Below, piece after piece: positions 10,919-23,399 of a stretch of 64,000 bases of DNA; within the stretch, counting starts at the first letter, position 1; every line of letters starts with the position of its first letter. The notes below the pieces were generated by a model. The model was not told the origin of the DNA. It was given only the letters and a program-made list of their open reading frames with translations, and did no database searches. Origin of the DNA: Rhizophagus clarus (taxonomy: Eukaryota; Glomeromycota; Glomeromycetes; Glomerales; Glomeraceae); the NCBI GenBank assembly GCA_015698045.1, contig BLAL01000334.1:124001-188000 (forward strand), written 5' to 3'. Position numbers and translations under genes: made by a program.

Positions 10919-11230
10919 TTATTTGGAAGAAAGAGAAGGGTAGACAAAAATATGAATCATATCTTCATCCAGATTCTTAGAAAAATAAACAGAAATCATA
11001 TTCTCTAGTTGCATGCGACTTCTTTGTATACTAGTTGGATAAATTTGTTGAAGATGAAAGTTATGAGGACAGACTGGAAGATGAAGCACTAATATAGCCC
11101 TAACTCTATTTACAATATTAGAGACATAGTCGTTCACAGAAACCTCAATCATGAAAATTACATTTTTATTTTGACTATTATGAAAATGGAGGTTAAGGCT
11201 TATTATGTCACTATTATCAGTGGTAGACAT
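10919..11230 (-). CDS. Possible CRN-type N-terminal (header) domain protein
   Basis: ATG 11230 opens 103 residues beginning MSTTDNSDIISLNLHFHN. The C-terminal half, MISVYFSKNLDEDMIHIFVY, resembles the end of the ubiquitin-like header of Crinkler-like proteins, where a PxxHIHI-type strand closes the fold. No catalytic motif is visible and there is no signal peptide. It lies 250 bp upstream of the broken SAM/nuclease-like gene on the same strand and could once have been its first part or a separate copy. Family resemblance is weak; that the ORF is real is moderately likely. Confidence 0.35.
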   Translation of the reverse strand: MSTTDNSDIISLNLHFHNSQNKNVIFMIEVSVNDYVSNIVNRVRAILVLHLPVCPHNFHLQQIYPTSIQRSRMQLENMISVYFSKNLDEDMIHIFVYPSLSSK

Positions 11231-11249
11231 CTTGCTTCTTATTATCTAT

Positions 11250-11650
11250 CGGTAATAAGCCTATAGTGAGAAATTTCTTTCAGCTTGACGCTTGTTTTCA
11301 TACATACATAACTTCTAACATATACATACCTTAAAAATTTTCACAGGAAAGTTGGCTGAACTTTCACATACTCCTACATGCTTTATATCTCTTTTTTCTC
11401 ATTAAATTCAAAAAAAGATTAGCCTTATTGATTTGATTATTCTTTCAAAAAAATCTATTTTGAAAGAGGGCAGAATTTTCAAACCTTTCACATGTAGATC
11501 TACCAGAAAGACTATAGTTAGTTTTACGCCTAGCGATCTCAAAATTGTGAGTTTCTCAAACCTCCATAACATATGCTTTTGCCAGTGCTATTTACTTTTA
11601 GAGCTGGTTCTGGTTCTGTGTTGCTTGTAGACATTCTTTCGCATTTTCTC
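11250..11650 (-). other. Gene-poor stretch with a short unidentified reading frame
   Basis: A reverse-strand open frame at about 11404-11573 reads FEKLTILRSLGVKLTIVFLV and continues to a TGA. A separate ATG near 11624 gives MSTSNTEPEPALKVNSTG in another frame. The two may be exon remnants of one accessory gene, but no clean splice pair joins them and no family is recognised. Confidence 0.25.
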
Positions 11651-11790
11651 ATAATTGTTTGGGAAAAAAATAAAGAATATGTTTTTTGAATATATATGCA
11701 AAAATTATTATGTCACACAACCTGTCTGGTGATCTGGTACATGCATTGTGGCCCAGCAATTTCTTCTGAGCTAATGATCGCCACTCTGGA

Positions 11791-12197
11791 CTAGCTAGAT
11801 TCTGATTCAATTTCAGAGTTAGAAGTTTTTGAATCTGAACAACAGTAATCTTCATCAAAATTTTTGATATGAATATTTGGACTTAACTGATCCATAACTT
11901 TTCTGCTAATATTTTCACATCCTTCCAAATCTAGAAATTTTAAATTAAGACATAAACAAGCAATTTCTTTGATAGTTGTACTGGTAATATTGCAATATTC
12001 AAGGCTAAGATGCTGAAGTTTTGGGTAGGAGCGATTAACAGATATTAGACGAATACAATAAGTTGTAATAGATTGTTTAAAAGAAGAAATAGATGATATT
12101 GTTGAAATAGAACTTTTTTGGTTTTTTGATAGATTTTGCAATTCACAATCTTCCTCTATTTCTTCTTCTTTCTCCTTTTCCTCTTCATTATATATAT
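11791..12197 (-). pseudogene. Leucine-rich-repeat (F-box/LRR type) protein fragment
   Basis: An AG acceptor at 12199-12198 precedes an acidic stretch ([13 protein letters not shown]). Then come two LRR-like units: [15 protein letters not shown] and [17 protein letters not shown], with the LxxLxLxxC pattern of cysteine-containing LRRs found in F-box proteins such as AMN1/FBXL. An acidic, Ser-rich tail ends at a TAG at 11791. No F-box and only two repeats are present, far fewer than in a full F-box/LRR protein. Upstream the sequence changes to hAT-derived material, so this is a truncated or captured piece. The family would act as substrate adaptor in SCF ubiquitin ligases. Confidence 0.45.
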
Positions 12198-12299
12198 CTA
12201 AAAAATAAAAATATTAAACATAAATAAATAATCCCAAATATTAATCATTAAAATTTTATACCTTCATTATCATTCTTTTTTTTAAAAAAATCTTTAGGA

Positions 12300-12557
12300 A
12301 CAGAACAATAAAATTTCAAAAATTTCTTCTTCACTGTATAAAGCTTTAAAGTTCTCACAGCTTGCAAGATGATTTTAACAAAGTTTTGTTTTATTAGACG
12401 TAAAACACTCAAGTGTTACTTGCGTGATAGCTAATCCTCCAGTAATCTTTTAACTACAATAAATACATACAGCTTTGGCATTTAATTTATTATTATCATT
12501 TTTTACTAAAGTAAAAAATTCCTGAAAGTTATATTGCTGATTTCTTTTTTGTTTCAT
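12300..12557 (-). pseudogene. BED-type zinc-finger hAT transposase N-terminus, decayed
   Basis: ATG 12557 opens a basic leader (MKQKRNQQYNFQEFF). Then come NAKAVCIYCS, a TAA, LAITQVTLECFTSNKTKLC, another stop, and NHLASCENFKALYSEEEIF. The spacing CxxC then HxxxxC is the BED zinc finger of hAT transposases. Two stops and the loss of the rest make it a fossil. Confidence 0.6.
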
Positions 12558-12765
12558 AATTTTATTGACAGAGTTAATAAATCAACATGAGTTAAAATTT
12601 TTCTTTACCTTTCATATAGAAAAACTGAACTCATGATATCATCATTAAAAAGGAAATCTTGATCAATTTTCTCAACATTTTTAACAGAATTTATTTAAAC
12701 ATTTTGTGCAAAAAAATAATTAACAAGTCAATAAATGACAAACACTATAAAATACATTAATTTAT

Positions 12766-12881
12766 TACCATACTATTCCGAAATTAAACAACCCTTTTTG
12801 TCATAACTCTGGTCAAAATCGCAATAATGTAGGCCAGGGTTGCTTATTTTAGGGGTTGTTTAATTTCGGAATGGTACGGTA
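12766..12881. mobile_element. 116-bp fold-back MITE
   Basis: The arms of 29 bp, 12766-12794 and 12853-12881, are inverted copies with two mismatches (left begins TACCATACTATTCCGAAATT). The arms are separated by 58 bp and can form a long hairpin. The flanks are AT-rich (ATTA on both sides), so the exact target duplication cannot be fixed. Confidence 0.75.
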
Positions 12882-12889
12882 TTATCAAA

Positions 12890-13850
12890 TCAAAAAGGTC
12901 ATATACTAAATGACCTAATGACCCTGGTCATATACTTAATGAACAAAGGTCATAAAGATCATATTTTACGGCCATAAAATCTATGACCTTATGATATATG
13001 ATTATCAGTCATATGACCACATTACTGACGGTTATCCAGAAATGATGATATGATCTGGTCATTTCCCATCACTGGGCGTATTCAACAATGTGGTCTTTAA
13101 TAATTTTGATTTATTAAATTAAATCGAAATGGATGTAACAACCTTCAATGCTATCATGAAATATTGAATAAATCTCTCAATTCTACGCTATAATAATGTG
13201 AACACTAATCTAAAATAAGGAAAATAACTCTAAAAAAGAAAGTACAAATGATTTTATAATATGGTAAGAAATATTGTAAATAGTTATTTGTATGACCTTA
13301 CCAGCTTTACTATAATTATATAATTAAAGATAACTATTAAAAAGATGAGTCATAAATTATGTTTGTTTAAACTTCAAGTAATGTGCACAGTATATAACTA
13401 ATAATATAAGAGTAATCGTATGAATCTATGAGATGCAGCGGGAAGACCCAATATAGATCAAATTTTATCGTGAGTATTGGAAGAATTTAAGTTATCTTTA
13501 TTTTTTGAAATTTTCTTAATCACTTTGACGAAATCAAAGTGGAACAAAATTTTTACGATCCATTATCTGTTTTAATACTTTTTGATAGTATTATGTATGT
13601 TACAGTATTTGACACGTGTAAGTGATCTTTTTCAAATTCATATTTTAGAAATCAAATGTGCTGAATTTTCTTGATCATAATCATCATATTCGTAATAAGT
13701 CTTGCTTTCTGCAAGGCATAAGATGATTTATTGAATTAAAACTGATACGATAAAGCCATAAAGCTACTTTCTATCCCTGCTGTGGGACCGGAGATTTATT
13801 CACAATGATATTTAACAACATTATTTACCTATAAAATAACAAAATATCAA
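12890..13850. other. Intergenic; GGTCAT repeats at the left, otherwise nothing
   Basis: 12890-13076 is dense in GGTCAT / ATGACC words and ends in CCCATCACTG, which looks like a right hAT-type terminus (complement CAGTGATGGG), but no matching left end was found. 13080-13850 holds no convincing coding sequence or RNA gene; it includes the region beyond the end of the GDSL gene. Confidence 0.4.
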
Positions 13851-13851
13851 A

Positions 13852-15219
13852 CTATGCTTTTCCTGTAACGATTAGATAAGCTTTATACCCAACATATCGA
13901 TGAACTTTTGTGCTCTAGAACGTAAAAAAGAAAAGTAAAATAAATAAATATTACAAAAATGCAAAATATCAAAGAAAATGAAGACGATCATACTGGATGA
14001 ATGTAATCCCAATAAAAATGTTGTTCTGGATCTAAATAAAAAAAAAAAAGAAGAAAAAAAAAAAAATTAATTAAAAATTATTCTTTACTAAAAGTACATC
14101 AATACTTCATATATAATATATATATGTATACTTACTTGAACACATAGTATAAGTGGTATTTTCACGTACAACACAAGGATGATCAAAATCCGTTATTCCT
14201 AATTCTTCTTTAACTTTTGGTTGTTGAAATTCTGCCCAAATTTTATTCATTGGTAAAATGTATAAATGGACATCCTTATGTTTTAATCTAAACAATAGAA
14301 CATAAAAATCTATAGCAGCATTATGCAAACTTGTTATTAATCTAGCAACCAAAGTTTTAAATAATGCTTCTAATTTACTATATTTTGGAGGTCTCGGTAA
14401 ATACTTTAGGTTAAAAAATTTATTAATTAAAATATGTTTTGCACCAAAATCTGCCAAAGTCGACCATTGTTCATATAATTTTCCTACTACTTTTTTTGGA
14501 TTTACAGTCGGTTCATTTAGCTAGAAAACGAAACGAAATTGTTTAGGTTGAATTTTGAACAAAACAAAAATTTTTTTTTTTTTTAAAACAAGAAATAGAA
14601 ATTACATAATCGTTTCCCTGGTGTGCTACAATGTATAATGTTCTATTGAAATCAATATTTGCAGTTCTCATTTTGGCTAGATATATATCATTCAATTCTT
14701 GCTTTATTCCAGGCACTGGTAAATCAAAGTGTAACCCACTTTTGGCTAAACAGATTTTGAAGATAATTAATTTCAGACTTTAATCAATAATCAAAGTTCC
14801 TCATCATCATTAATACCTGCAATAAATTGATTATCAGTTGTAGCACCAGCATAAGCGTAATTTAAATCTCTTACATGACAAAAACCAGCTAAATATTCAA
14901 CCCAAGTTGGTCCATTGCTAAATCTTCCTTTATAGAAGAAGTCTATTGGAGGATACGTAAAATTAGACAAACGCCATGTATTTCCATTATCACAAGTGGA
15001 ATCACCGAATACCTTATTCGAAGAGCCGAGTTATTATTAAAATGAAAAATGTTGCGTCATAGATAAAAGATCACTTACAACGATCGAATCGAATGGACAA
15101 GGTTCAGTTTCATTAACATTTTGACGTTTGAAAATAACTATTGCTTTAATGTTTTCGATTGAAAAACATATTAGAAACCCGACGTAAATGATTGAACGAA
15201 GTAAAAAACCCGAAACCAT
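13852..15219 (-). CDS. Secreted GDSL (SGNH) esterase/lipase, six exons
   Basis: Exons 15219-15079, 15012-14817, 14745-14606, 14520-14136, 14031-13994 and 13914-13852 join in phase through GT-AG introns to encode 320 residues. The first 25 or so residues (SIIYVGFLICFSIENIKA) look like a signal peptide. Block I is IVVFGDSTCDNGN, with the nucleophile Ser in GDS. GRFSNGPTWVEYLAG and NYAYAGATTDN follow. Block III is QGNDY (Gly and Asn of the oxyanion hole), and block V is YWDYIHPSTKVHRY, with catalytic Asp and His as DxxH. All SGNH residues are present, so the enzyme should be active, hydrolysing ester or lipid substrates outside the cell. The last two introns split the DxxH block, with the 38-nt exon 14031-13994 carrying it. 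The start is the only ATG before the signal peptide. Confidence 0.88.
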
Positions 15220-16447
15220 TTTTTTTCTTTTCGGGAAACTTCTTTAACAAAAAACCCAAAAAAGAAAATTCTTTACAAACTTTTTGTATATAATGTATAT
15301 ATATATACATATATATATAAATACATAAACACTTATATCGCATCGTTAAATGAATTTCACGCGTCAAGGATTAATGTTGAATTGCTTTTCATTCGTAAAT
15401 AATTTAACGATGTTGAGGAATTCAGTTTTGATCTCCAAATATGGTTTAAATCGCTCCGAAAATCATTTATTATACGTAAATTGAACATGGTTTATTTTTA
15501 TTTGACCAATTATTAAGGCTTATACGGATAAGCCATAATATCACGAATCACTAATATACATAGCCATGTCTATTTAAGGTCATAGCCACGATGATAACAA
15601 TTAATAAGTTATTATTTGTGCTTGCTAACGCTAAGCACGTATTATTATTTATCACCAAAATAAAATTATGTTTTTTTTTCTTGTCACACTCACGTAAGAG
15701 TTATAAAAGTTTAATCATTATATGATTCTAATTATATTCGTTAGATCGTTTTTTTCTTTTACTTTTTTTAATAATGAAATTTACTATGCGTGTTTTTTTA
15801 ATAGGGAAAAAAATAAGTATTAATAACTTTATCTGATATTAATACAAAATAATTTATGTACAATTTAGATTCCCAATTTTACATACTATTTTTAAGTAAA
15901 AAAACTCAATTTTAAATAGAAATTTATCATTCTAATTTTATATATTAACAATTTGACCTATGACCCACTGACCATAAAAAACTTTATACTTGTTTCGCCT
16001 TTAAATTGTTAAACTCTTGTTACACAAAAAAGATATCTGTCTTGGTGCTACACTACGAACAACTTGCTCATGTAACACTTGTACCACATAATAATTTCAA
16101 TCGATTTATTTTTGATATACTTTAAAAACTTCAGTTTATATGAACTTAGCTTAGATTAAGTTGTTATGTTGCTTGTTTCAATAATTTTTTCCTCTGATAC
16201 AAGACTTCACGTCAAATTAGTAACAAAAAGTCATTGTTTTTTTGAATAATTATTTATTAAAATCAAAGAATCTGCTCTTATATTTTAATAATGATCGCAG
16301 ATAATTATTTCAAATTTAATTTTATTTATTAATCGTAACAGGATATTTTTAATTTACTTAATTATTTATAAATGAAGTCCGTTAAATTATATATATGTAT
16401 ATATATTATATTTTCCTCAATTTCAAATAAAAATCCATTACATAAAT
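15220..16447. other. Intergenic AT-rich region upstream of the GDSL gene
   Basis: The region has no supported gene. A TATATATATACATATATATA tract at about 15295-15320 lies about 80 bp before the GDSL start codon and may include its promoter. Short hairpins such as GTGCTT-9 nt-AAGCAC near 15620 are present. Frames through 15146-15367 are composed of TA repeats and are not genes. Confidence 0.4.
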
Positions 16448-19400
16448 TTATTTCTTTCCAAGTCCAGCAATAGATAATTCTCTTTCTTTTGCATGCTTTT
16501 GTACAATTTGTCTCCAACTGGTTAAGTCTACTCCTAACCTTCTACCCAAAGTTCCAATAGAAATATCTAAATTTGTCGCAACTTCTTGGAATTTTGTTGG
16601 GGTTGGTTCAGGGGAAGATACACGTATCGCAATTATAAGAGCCCTTCGTAAGTTTGATCCAACCTAATGAATATAAATTTTAAAAACAAATGCTTAAGAG
16701 AATAATTTTATTTTATACGAGAAAACATTTACTTACGTCCATTAAGGTTTGGGTATCGCTCTTGATGGATGAATTTCTTTCTAATTCAAATATATCAACT
16801 AATACATCATAACAGAATGCACTGAAAACCTATTATAAGTATAAAAAATTAATCAATTAAGCGACATTATTTCTTTCTGTGTAAATATTGGTTTAACTAA
16901 TATGATTTATGCTTACCACAGACAAGTCATGTATTTCAGTTTCAGTATTAGTTTCAGAACCTTTAATCGGGTCAGATAAATTCCTTAAACCTTTTCCTCT
17001 ATTAGCGTACAGGGCATCGCCAAATTCTTCTCCTATAGCTGATATGAAGTTATCTGGATCCCTTAAATTTGCTTTGGTTAAAGTGATAAATAAGTCCGCT
17101 ACATCAGCCTAAAAAATTGATTAAAAAAAAAAAAAAATTATTGACGGCCTATATATGTACATATTTTTTTTTACGTGCTTACCATAGAGATAAGAACAAA
17201 CAAACTACACAAATCACCAAAAGCTTCATGAATAGCACCAGGTTGTCCGGAACCTGTTAACCATCCAGGTTGCAAAGTATCTAAAAAAGAATGACCAGTC
17301 TCATGAGCCACGATATCTAAACTTCTGCATAAATAAACTGGTTGTCCACCATCTTTTCGTCTCATGTAATAGAATTTCAATGAACCATCATTACGATCGT
17401 AAAAAGCGTTAGCCTGTTCTCCAGCATGAGGTTGTATACTAAGTTTCTTATTCTCTCCCCAAGGACGATGTAATACTGGGGGTCTTCCATCAAGATATTG
17501 CAAATCACCAGTTAACAAATTATATACATATCGAACAATTGAGAAAGTATGTACAACATCAAATTGAACATGATTATCTGTTTCAGGAATTTGTGAAGGG
17601 GTATTTTCAAAGTCTAATAAGAAATCTCCATTTGCACTAGGTTCTATTGGTTTCGTTGTTGACACTGTTTCTAATAAAGAATCAACCGGTCCAGTTTCTA
17701 TATCAGTGTTTATAAGGTAAAGTTCACGTATTCCAACTTTATTGACGGATGGATCAGATTTCCATACTCTAACTCGTGTTCCTTTACCGGGTGGTGGAAT
17801 TTGTGCTGAAATAAGATATTGCTGTAAACGAGATGCTAAATAATTTGTACCCCTATATGTAATCAAAGGAATGTAAATGAAGGGAATTAAATTTGTAACG
17901 AATTGAAAATAAATTCATTTAATGTTCACCATGGCCAAATATTTTGTTCGTATTCAAACAATATAAGAGGAAATTTTGTTGGAGATTTAAATTCATAAGT
18001 ATCCGCCTTTGATGCCGTTGGATTGAATTCAAGAAATTTTCCATTATTTCCGATGACGACCGCCTTATTTGAAAAATCTAATTTATTATTTTAAAAATAA
18101 AAACTCGATTAGTGTGCATCATTCTTTCAATAGTATTTGTAATATTCATGATTACCTGGATGAGGAACGAATAAAAAGAGTTGTTCTGATTTTGGAATTG
18201 TAACACTATCGTATTGTTCACCATTGGAGAATCCCAAAGTTTCATAAGAATCATTAACGTCTAAGAATTGTCCACTATTATTTTGCCATGCCACCAATGG
18301 AATAGTGACTACAATAAAGTAAAATTTTTATTTTAATTAGTATGCTTTCAATGCTTAATTATAGTTTTTATAACGTAAAATTCGATTTTTTTACCAAGTG
18401 TAAGGTCTTTTAAAATATCAGGATAATCAAATTTTGTATTATTACGTGTATATCCAATTGAATAAGTGAACATTCCAGTGTTCTCAACGATATACATGGC
18501 AGATTCGTGCCAATTATTGCTGGGTCTTATTATAAATAATAAATATTAGTATGATTAGTATTTCAATTTATTTTTTAAATTTTATATTATTATTTACTTG
18601 CTATCAACGCCCTTAAGCGAACTTCCTAGATATTTCTTATATTTTTTGTTGTATAATGCGTAAAATTTTCCATAGTTATCTATTAATACCATTCATTAAT
18701 AATATTGTATGATTAATATTTTATCCAAATAATAACTGAATAATGAAATCATATGTTTACCAATTCTCCAAAGTTGAGAGGAATCAGTGAAATTATAAAG
18801 CTTTTTGGTTATAGAACCATCTTCATCCATTGCGATGACTTGTTTGGAAGCATCTATAAATGCAAAATATCTGTAAACTTTTCCACTACTTGGTTCACCT
18901 TTCAATCCAAAGGTTGGAGCATTTGAATCAGTAGTAAATGGACGATAAATATCAAAAACTGGAAATTTCCATTTAATTTTCACTAGAAATAAAATGAGTA
19001 CAGTATTTTAAAAAATAAATATTATTTTTTTGCAACTTTTATTTTATTTTCTTTATTTTGTAACAACAAACTCTTACCAAATTTTTCGGACAAAGCGGAT
19101 TCCGGGCCATAAGGACTTTCTGCAGGGTAAGGATTCACAGAATTTTGTAATTCTTTAATATTACTCCCAATTCTAGGTTTTGATTTTTCGAAAACGTATT
19201 CTCTTGACCAACCAGCCAGTTGATCAAAATAATCAGAAATATACAATGGTAAATTCGTTTCAAGATCCCTAATTGCGTTAACAGGTGTAATGCCATTGGA
19301 CCAAGTTCCATTTCCTATTGCTGAAATGATATCGGTCACAATTCTACTGGTTTCAGCAAAACTTTCTGCAGGATAATTGAAGTTTTTGGAAAGTTCTTGA

Positions 19401-19678
19401 GCAATTGAATTTGAAAGTGAACCAATCCAATCGGGAGATACTGCATAAATTGGGGATGAGATGGATTTCTTAGAAATATTTCCAAGAACGGATGAAATTG
19501 TTTCTTTAGTAAGATTGTGAGCGATACTATTATTAAAGGACTTATACAATCCTCCTCGAAGGTTTAACTCATGTAATTGAGTTGGCACGTGAAATGATCT
19601 TTGGGTAGACATGGAAGAAAAGTAATTAAATGGAGTTTTTTTTCTAAATAATGTTCTGTAGAATATCGCCGAACTCAT
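16448..19678 (-). CDS. Thermolysin-like (M4/M36-type) zinc metallopeptidase, ten exons
   Basis: Exons 19678-19078, 18982-18761, 18679-18598, 18525-18395, 18308-18156, 18077-17930, 17852-17183, 17108-16917, 16829-16737 and 16663-16448 join in phase at GT-AG introns to encode about 835 residues. The largest exon carries DIVAHETGHSFLD (HExxH zinc motif, 17305-17291) and QPGAIHEAFGD (17230-17213), the third zinc ligand Glu, matching the GAxNEAxSD signature of thermolysin-like gluzincins. Upstream exons contain three NxGK/QF-type units (NYGKFYALYN, NNSGQFLDVN, NNGKFLEFN), suggestive of a beta-trefoil region; that is inference. No signal peptide is obvious. The open frame extends to 19786 but without an ATG; MSTQRS, 22 codons later, is an alternative start. 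The active site is complete. Confidence 0.85.
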
Positions 19679-19799
19679 ATTTCCAGAAGATTTGTGAAAT
19701 AATTTTATATAAATATGAAATTGATTCACGTATATATTGGAGAATTGCGGTTCATAATATTCTTTGTTATTTGATTCGCACAACAATTAAAATGTATCT

Positions 19800-20720
19800 T
19801 TATAACAATCGGAGCGAAGACTCCGAATAGACAATTAAACCAGATAGCAGAGACAAAAGGAAATTCATCAAAATGAAGATTATTATAATTGCCAATTTGG
19901 GAACAAATTTCCTGTTTAATGATTATTAAGGAACATCCTCAGTTTGCATTAAATAATCAAGATATTGTTTGTCATATATTTACAAACCGATTTTAAATTC
20001 GGTAAATTTCACCACTTGCTTAATTTATATTAGCTAGATGGTACGAAATTATTATTTTAGTTGGTATGTACTACGATACAAAAAAGGGGGAGTAATGCTC
20101 TCCTATAAAAAATATATATACTTAAAATGTACTTACGTACTTTAAAATACACTTAAAACCTTTAAATTATATTTAAAGTTACAACTTTAAGTACATTTTA
20201 AATATGAGAAATTTATACTTAAAATATGCTTAAAATGTACATTTAAAATTTTTAAGTGTATTTTACATGCATTTCAAATATATTTTAAATTTGAATATAT
20301 TTTTAGTATATTTTAAAGAATTTTTTTTTTTACATAGGGGCTCTTATTGTTATTCGTAATTTTTTGTGAAAAACAATACAGTCAATCTCTACAATCAATT
20401 TTTTTTTCCTCGTTTAACAGAAATTTCAATTTCTAAACTCATGACAAATTTTGAATCACCTGTACATATTTTATTCTTTTATGTCAACTAACATTAAGGG
20501 GTACAGAACAATTCCGATAAACTTTATATTCGTATCTTTTTCCTATTTTGTATAGATTAACGTTTGTTTTAAGATGATCTACATTTCCACAATAGTAAAT
20601 AGTAATTTGCCGGATAAAAGAAATTTTCGTGTGACAGTTGGCTTTGCATACGAGAAATAATACGGTAATATTTTTATAAACTTTTGGCCAAAATTAAAAA
20701 ATATTTTCTAATTCTGGCCT

Positions 20721-20758
<38 letters not shown>

Positions 20759-21780
20759 AGGTAGAATCTGAAAAAGAGCGAGGAGGGAAAGGATAGGTAA
20801 TAAAATTGGTTGAGTCTAATGAATAAAATATGTTAAAGACAAGAAAAATAAAATTTAAATAGACTATAAGCACCTTTGGAACAATAATATCTTTCTTTAT
20901 TTTGTGATGGATGTTTACGATTTGAATTTTTACTTTTACGATTATTGTGCTATCACCATGGTTATACAGTACCTTCTTATATGGTAAGTTTTGAAACTTT
21001 CGTAAATAAGACTAAGCTTGTATTAGGACCCCAGAAAATACATATATTGGTAAGGTCCAGCCAAAATTTTCTATAAGCTCTAAGCATTTCTTCAGGACCG
21101 GAGCTATATTAACATCAGCCAGTTTTTAAAAAAGGAAATAACTTTCTAACTGGCATTATCTAAAAAGGAATGATCTACATACAAATTTGCTAAACTTTTA
21201 CCTATCTGACTTTTCCAGTGTCCTCTTGTATTCATTCATTGCAATTATTCATTTCTTAGTTAAAACTTATAATAACAAAATTAAAATATTTCAGTTCACT
21301 TTAAAATAATGGACATTGATTGAAAGTAAACGGAAAATTATAAACTTACTGCATAAATCATCGTGATACATAATTTTATATAAATAGGTAGCTTTTTCCA
21401 AATATTTAACTTTGAAATTATTTTCATAATAAAGTCGAGGTAAAAAATTAAGAAAAAAATATATGAAAATTTTAAACAAATTAAATTTTACAAAATATTT
21501 TTTTTTTAAGAAAAAAATCATCATCTTATCGCATCAATATAGTCGAAATGAAGTGAAAAGATGGAATCTATAATTTACAAATTTTCTTTCTTTTCAAAAA
21601 ATTCCATACTTTTTAAAATTTAAAAAAAAAATATTAAATTAAAGTTTCATATTGCCTTCATATAGCTAACATAAGGTATACAAAAAAATTAACCAGTTTG
21701 AAATGAAAAAAAATTGCTATCGGCTATCTAGTCACATGATAGACATATGAGGTCATTAAATCAGAGGTTTCAGCAAAGGT
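19800..21780. other. Intergenic region with a 34-T tract
   Basis: No gene is supported. 20100-20300 is rich in CTTAAAATGTAC / GTACATTTTAAG words in both orientations, perhaps a decayed inverted-repeat element. 20724-20757 is an uninterrupted run of T. At 21349, ACTTACTGCATAAATCATCG resembles the splice junction near the 3-prime end of the kinase-Sel1 genes at 24306 and 54656, so a trace of that family may lie here. Confidence 0.4.
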
Positions 21781-21784
21781 GATA

Positions 21785-21850
21785 TTAAGGCATTTGAGTA
21801 CACAAATAATGCAACTAAATGGATCAAAAATGCTTTAAACCATAAACATT
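21785..21850 (+). pseudogene. Fragment of kinase-Sel1 linker on the opposite strand
   Basis: The plus strand reads KAFEYTNNATKWIKNALNHK, close to ATEWIKNAINNKQ, which links the Sel1 repeats to the kinase domain in the gene at 24157-30441. The adjoining Sel1 debris is on the minus strand, so an inversion or independent fragment insertion is implied. Confidence 0.5.
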
Positions 21851-21979
21851 CGTTTTCTGCTGTTTTTTATACTAATGAAATGTTTTAATTTCATCTTTTT
21901 CGGTTCCAATTCCTTTTCATAAAAAGTACCAAGTTCATTTTGTGCATCATGATATTCTTGTTCTGCTGATTTTTTAACC

Positions 21980-22684
21980 TAGGGATTGGACCCGGCTTGG
22001 ATATAACCCGGGTCACTCGCGGGTGGGTGGGTATCCTAGTGATAATTTTCACCCGGGTAGAGGCAGGTGGGTCAACCCGTCGGTCGGTCACCCATTTAGT
22101 CACCTATTGTTGATCTATTTTTGGTCACTATATAATTGGTTTATTTTAATAAAAGAAAATAATAATTATATAATTTTTAATTGTACAGTATATTCATCAT
22201 ACACCGTAGTAAATCATTTAGACATTCCTGTCATTACCCATTTTATCGGATTGATTATTAATACGGCTATAAATTAATTAGGAAAATTAGAATAAGCAAG
22301 TTATTTCTCACATTTCTTCACAAAAAACTTTTATAAAAATTTTAATAATATGGATAATAATAATGATGAATACTGTATGACATCAATGAAAGCACAACTG
22401 GTGAAGAAATCGATGAACTCTCTATGCTTTAACTAGAAGAAAAGCTAATGTAGAGATTACAAGAAGAGATCGTGATATCTGTAAAGTACTTATTTCATCA
22501 AACTTGTATTGCAAAGCTTGAGTCAATAATATAAACATAATAAATTTATTTTTATGATAACAAAACTATTTAGAATAAAAGAAATTAATACATAATCATT
22601 AATGTTGTGGGTGGGTGGGTTGACGGTTGGGTTAACCCGTCTTTCATCTGGGTGACCTGCGGGTCCGACGTGGTCCAATCCCTA
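21980..22684. mobile_element. 705-bp hAT-type MITE with exact 8-bp target duplication
   Basis: The ends are TAGGGATTGGACC (21980) and the complement GGTCCAATCCCTA (ending 22684). The duplication TTTTAACC is exact at 21972-21979 and 22685-22692. Near both ends are G/C-rich words (GGGTGGGTGGGT, ACCCGGGT) that stand out in this AT-rich DNA. No transposase is seen. It interrupts Sel1 debris. Confidence 0.88.
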
Positions 22685-22754
22685 TTTTAACCCATTTTAA
22701 AAATGCTTTAATTTCATCTTTTTTTATATCAATTCCATTCTCATAATATACTAT

Positions 22755-22870
22755 ACCCCTCTATGACGTGACTTGACTAATATTACGTCACGTCACTTTT
22801 TTTCATATAAAATTTTTATTTGTCTATGACATGATATTACGTCACGTCATTAAGGCTGCACCTCTACTTT
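22755..22870. repeat. TGACGTGAC-rich insert
   Basis: TATGACGTGACTTGAC at about 22762 is followed by ATTACGTCACGTCA at about 22782 and again at about 22838, so the TGACGT(GA) word occurs in both orientations. The block interrupts Sel1 debris and may be a small inverted-repeat element; target duplications were not identified. Confidence 0.4.
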
Positions 22871-23399
22871 GATATCATATCAATTAAAAGCTTAGTTCTC
22901 ATCTTTTTCTATGACAATGCCATTTTCATAGAATAAACCAGGTTTAATTTGTGCACTACTATATTCTTGATTAGCTGATCCTTTAATCTATTTTTAATAT
23001 TATTTTTTTTCAGTGCCAATTCCTTTTTTATCACAATCCTAAATTACAGTATATTGTGCAACTTTATAATCATTTTTTGCCGCTCTTTGATACCAATTAA
23101 AGCCTTAGACTAATCTTAATCGATACCAGTCCTGTTTTCATAAAAGTACCAAGTATATTTTGCGTAATATATATTGAAATCTTGTTTGACCTTTTTAATC
23201 CATTCAAATGCTTTAACAATTCCTTTTTCAAACCACATACCCAAATTATATTTGCAATTTTAGCTTGTCTTTGGCACCAATATATTTTTTAATACCAGTT
23301 TTATAAGTCGGTACCATTTTCATGAAAAAGACCAAGTTTATTTTGCACGCCACTATGTTTTTGTTCTGCTGATTTTTCAAAGCATTCAATTGCTTTAAC

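Noticed and set aside
15146..15367. Minus-strand frame of 73 codons upstream of the GDSL gene
   Set aside because: It is built on a TATATA tract and overlaps the signal-peptide exon in another frame.
16909..17112. Plus-strand frame of 67 codons
   Set aside because: It is antisense to an exon of the metallopeptidase that joins in phase on both sides.
20087..20345. Possible transposon with CTCTCCTAT / ATAGGGGCTC ends
   Set aside because: The ends match only partly and no target duplication could be found.
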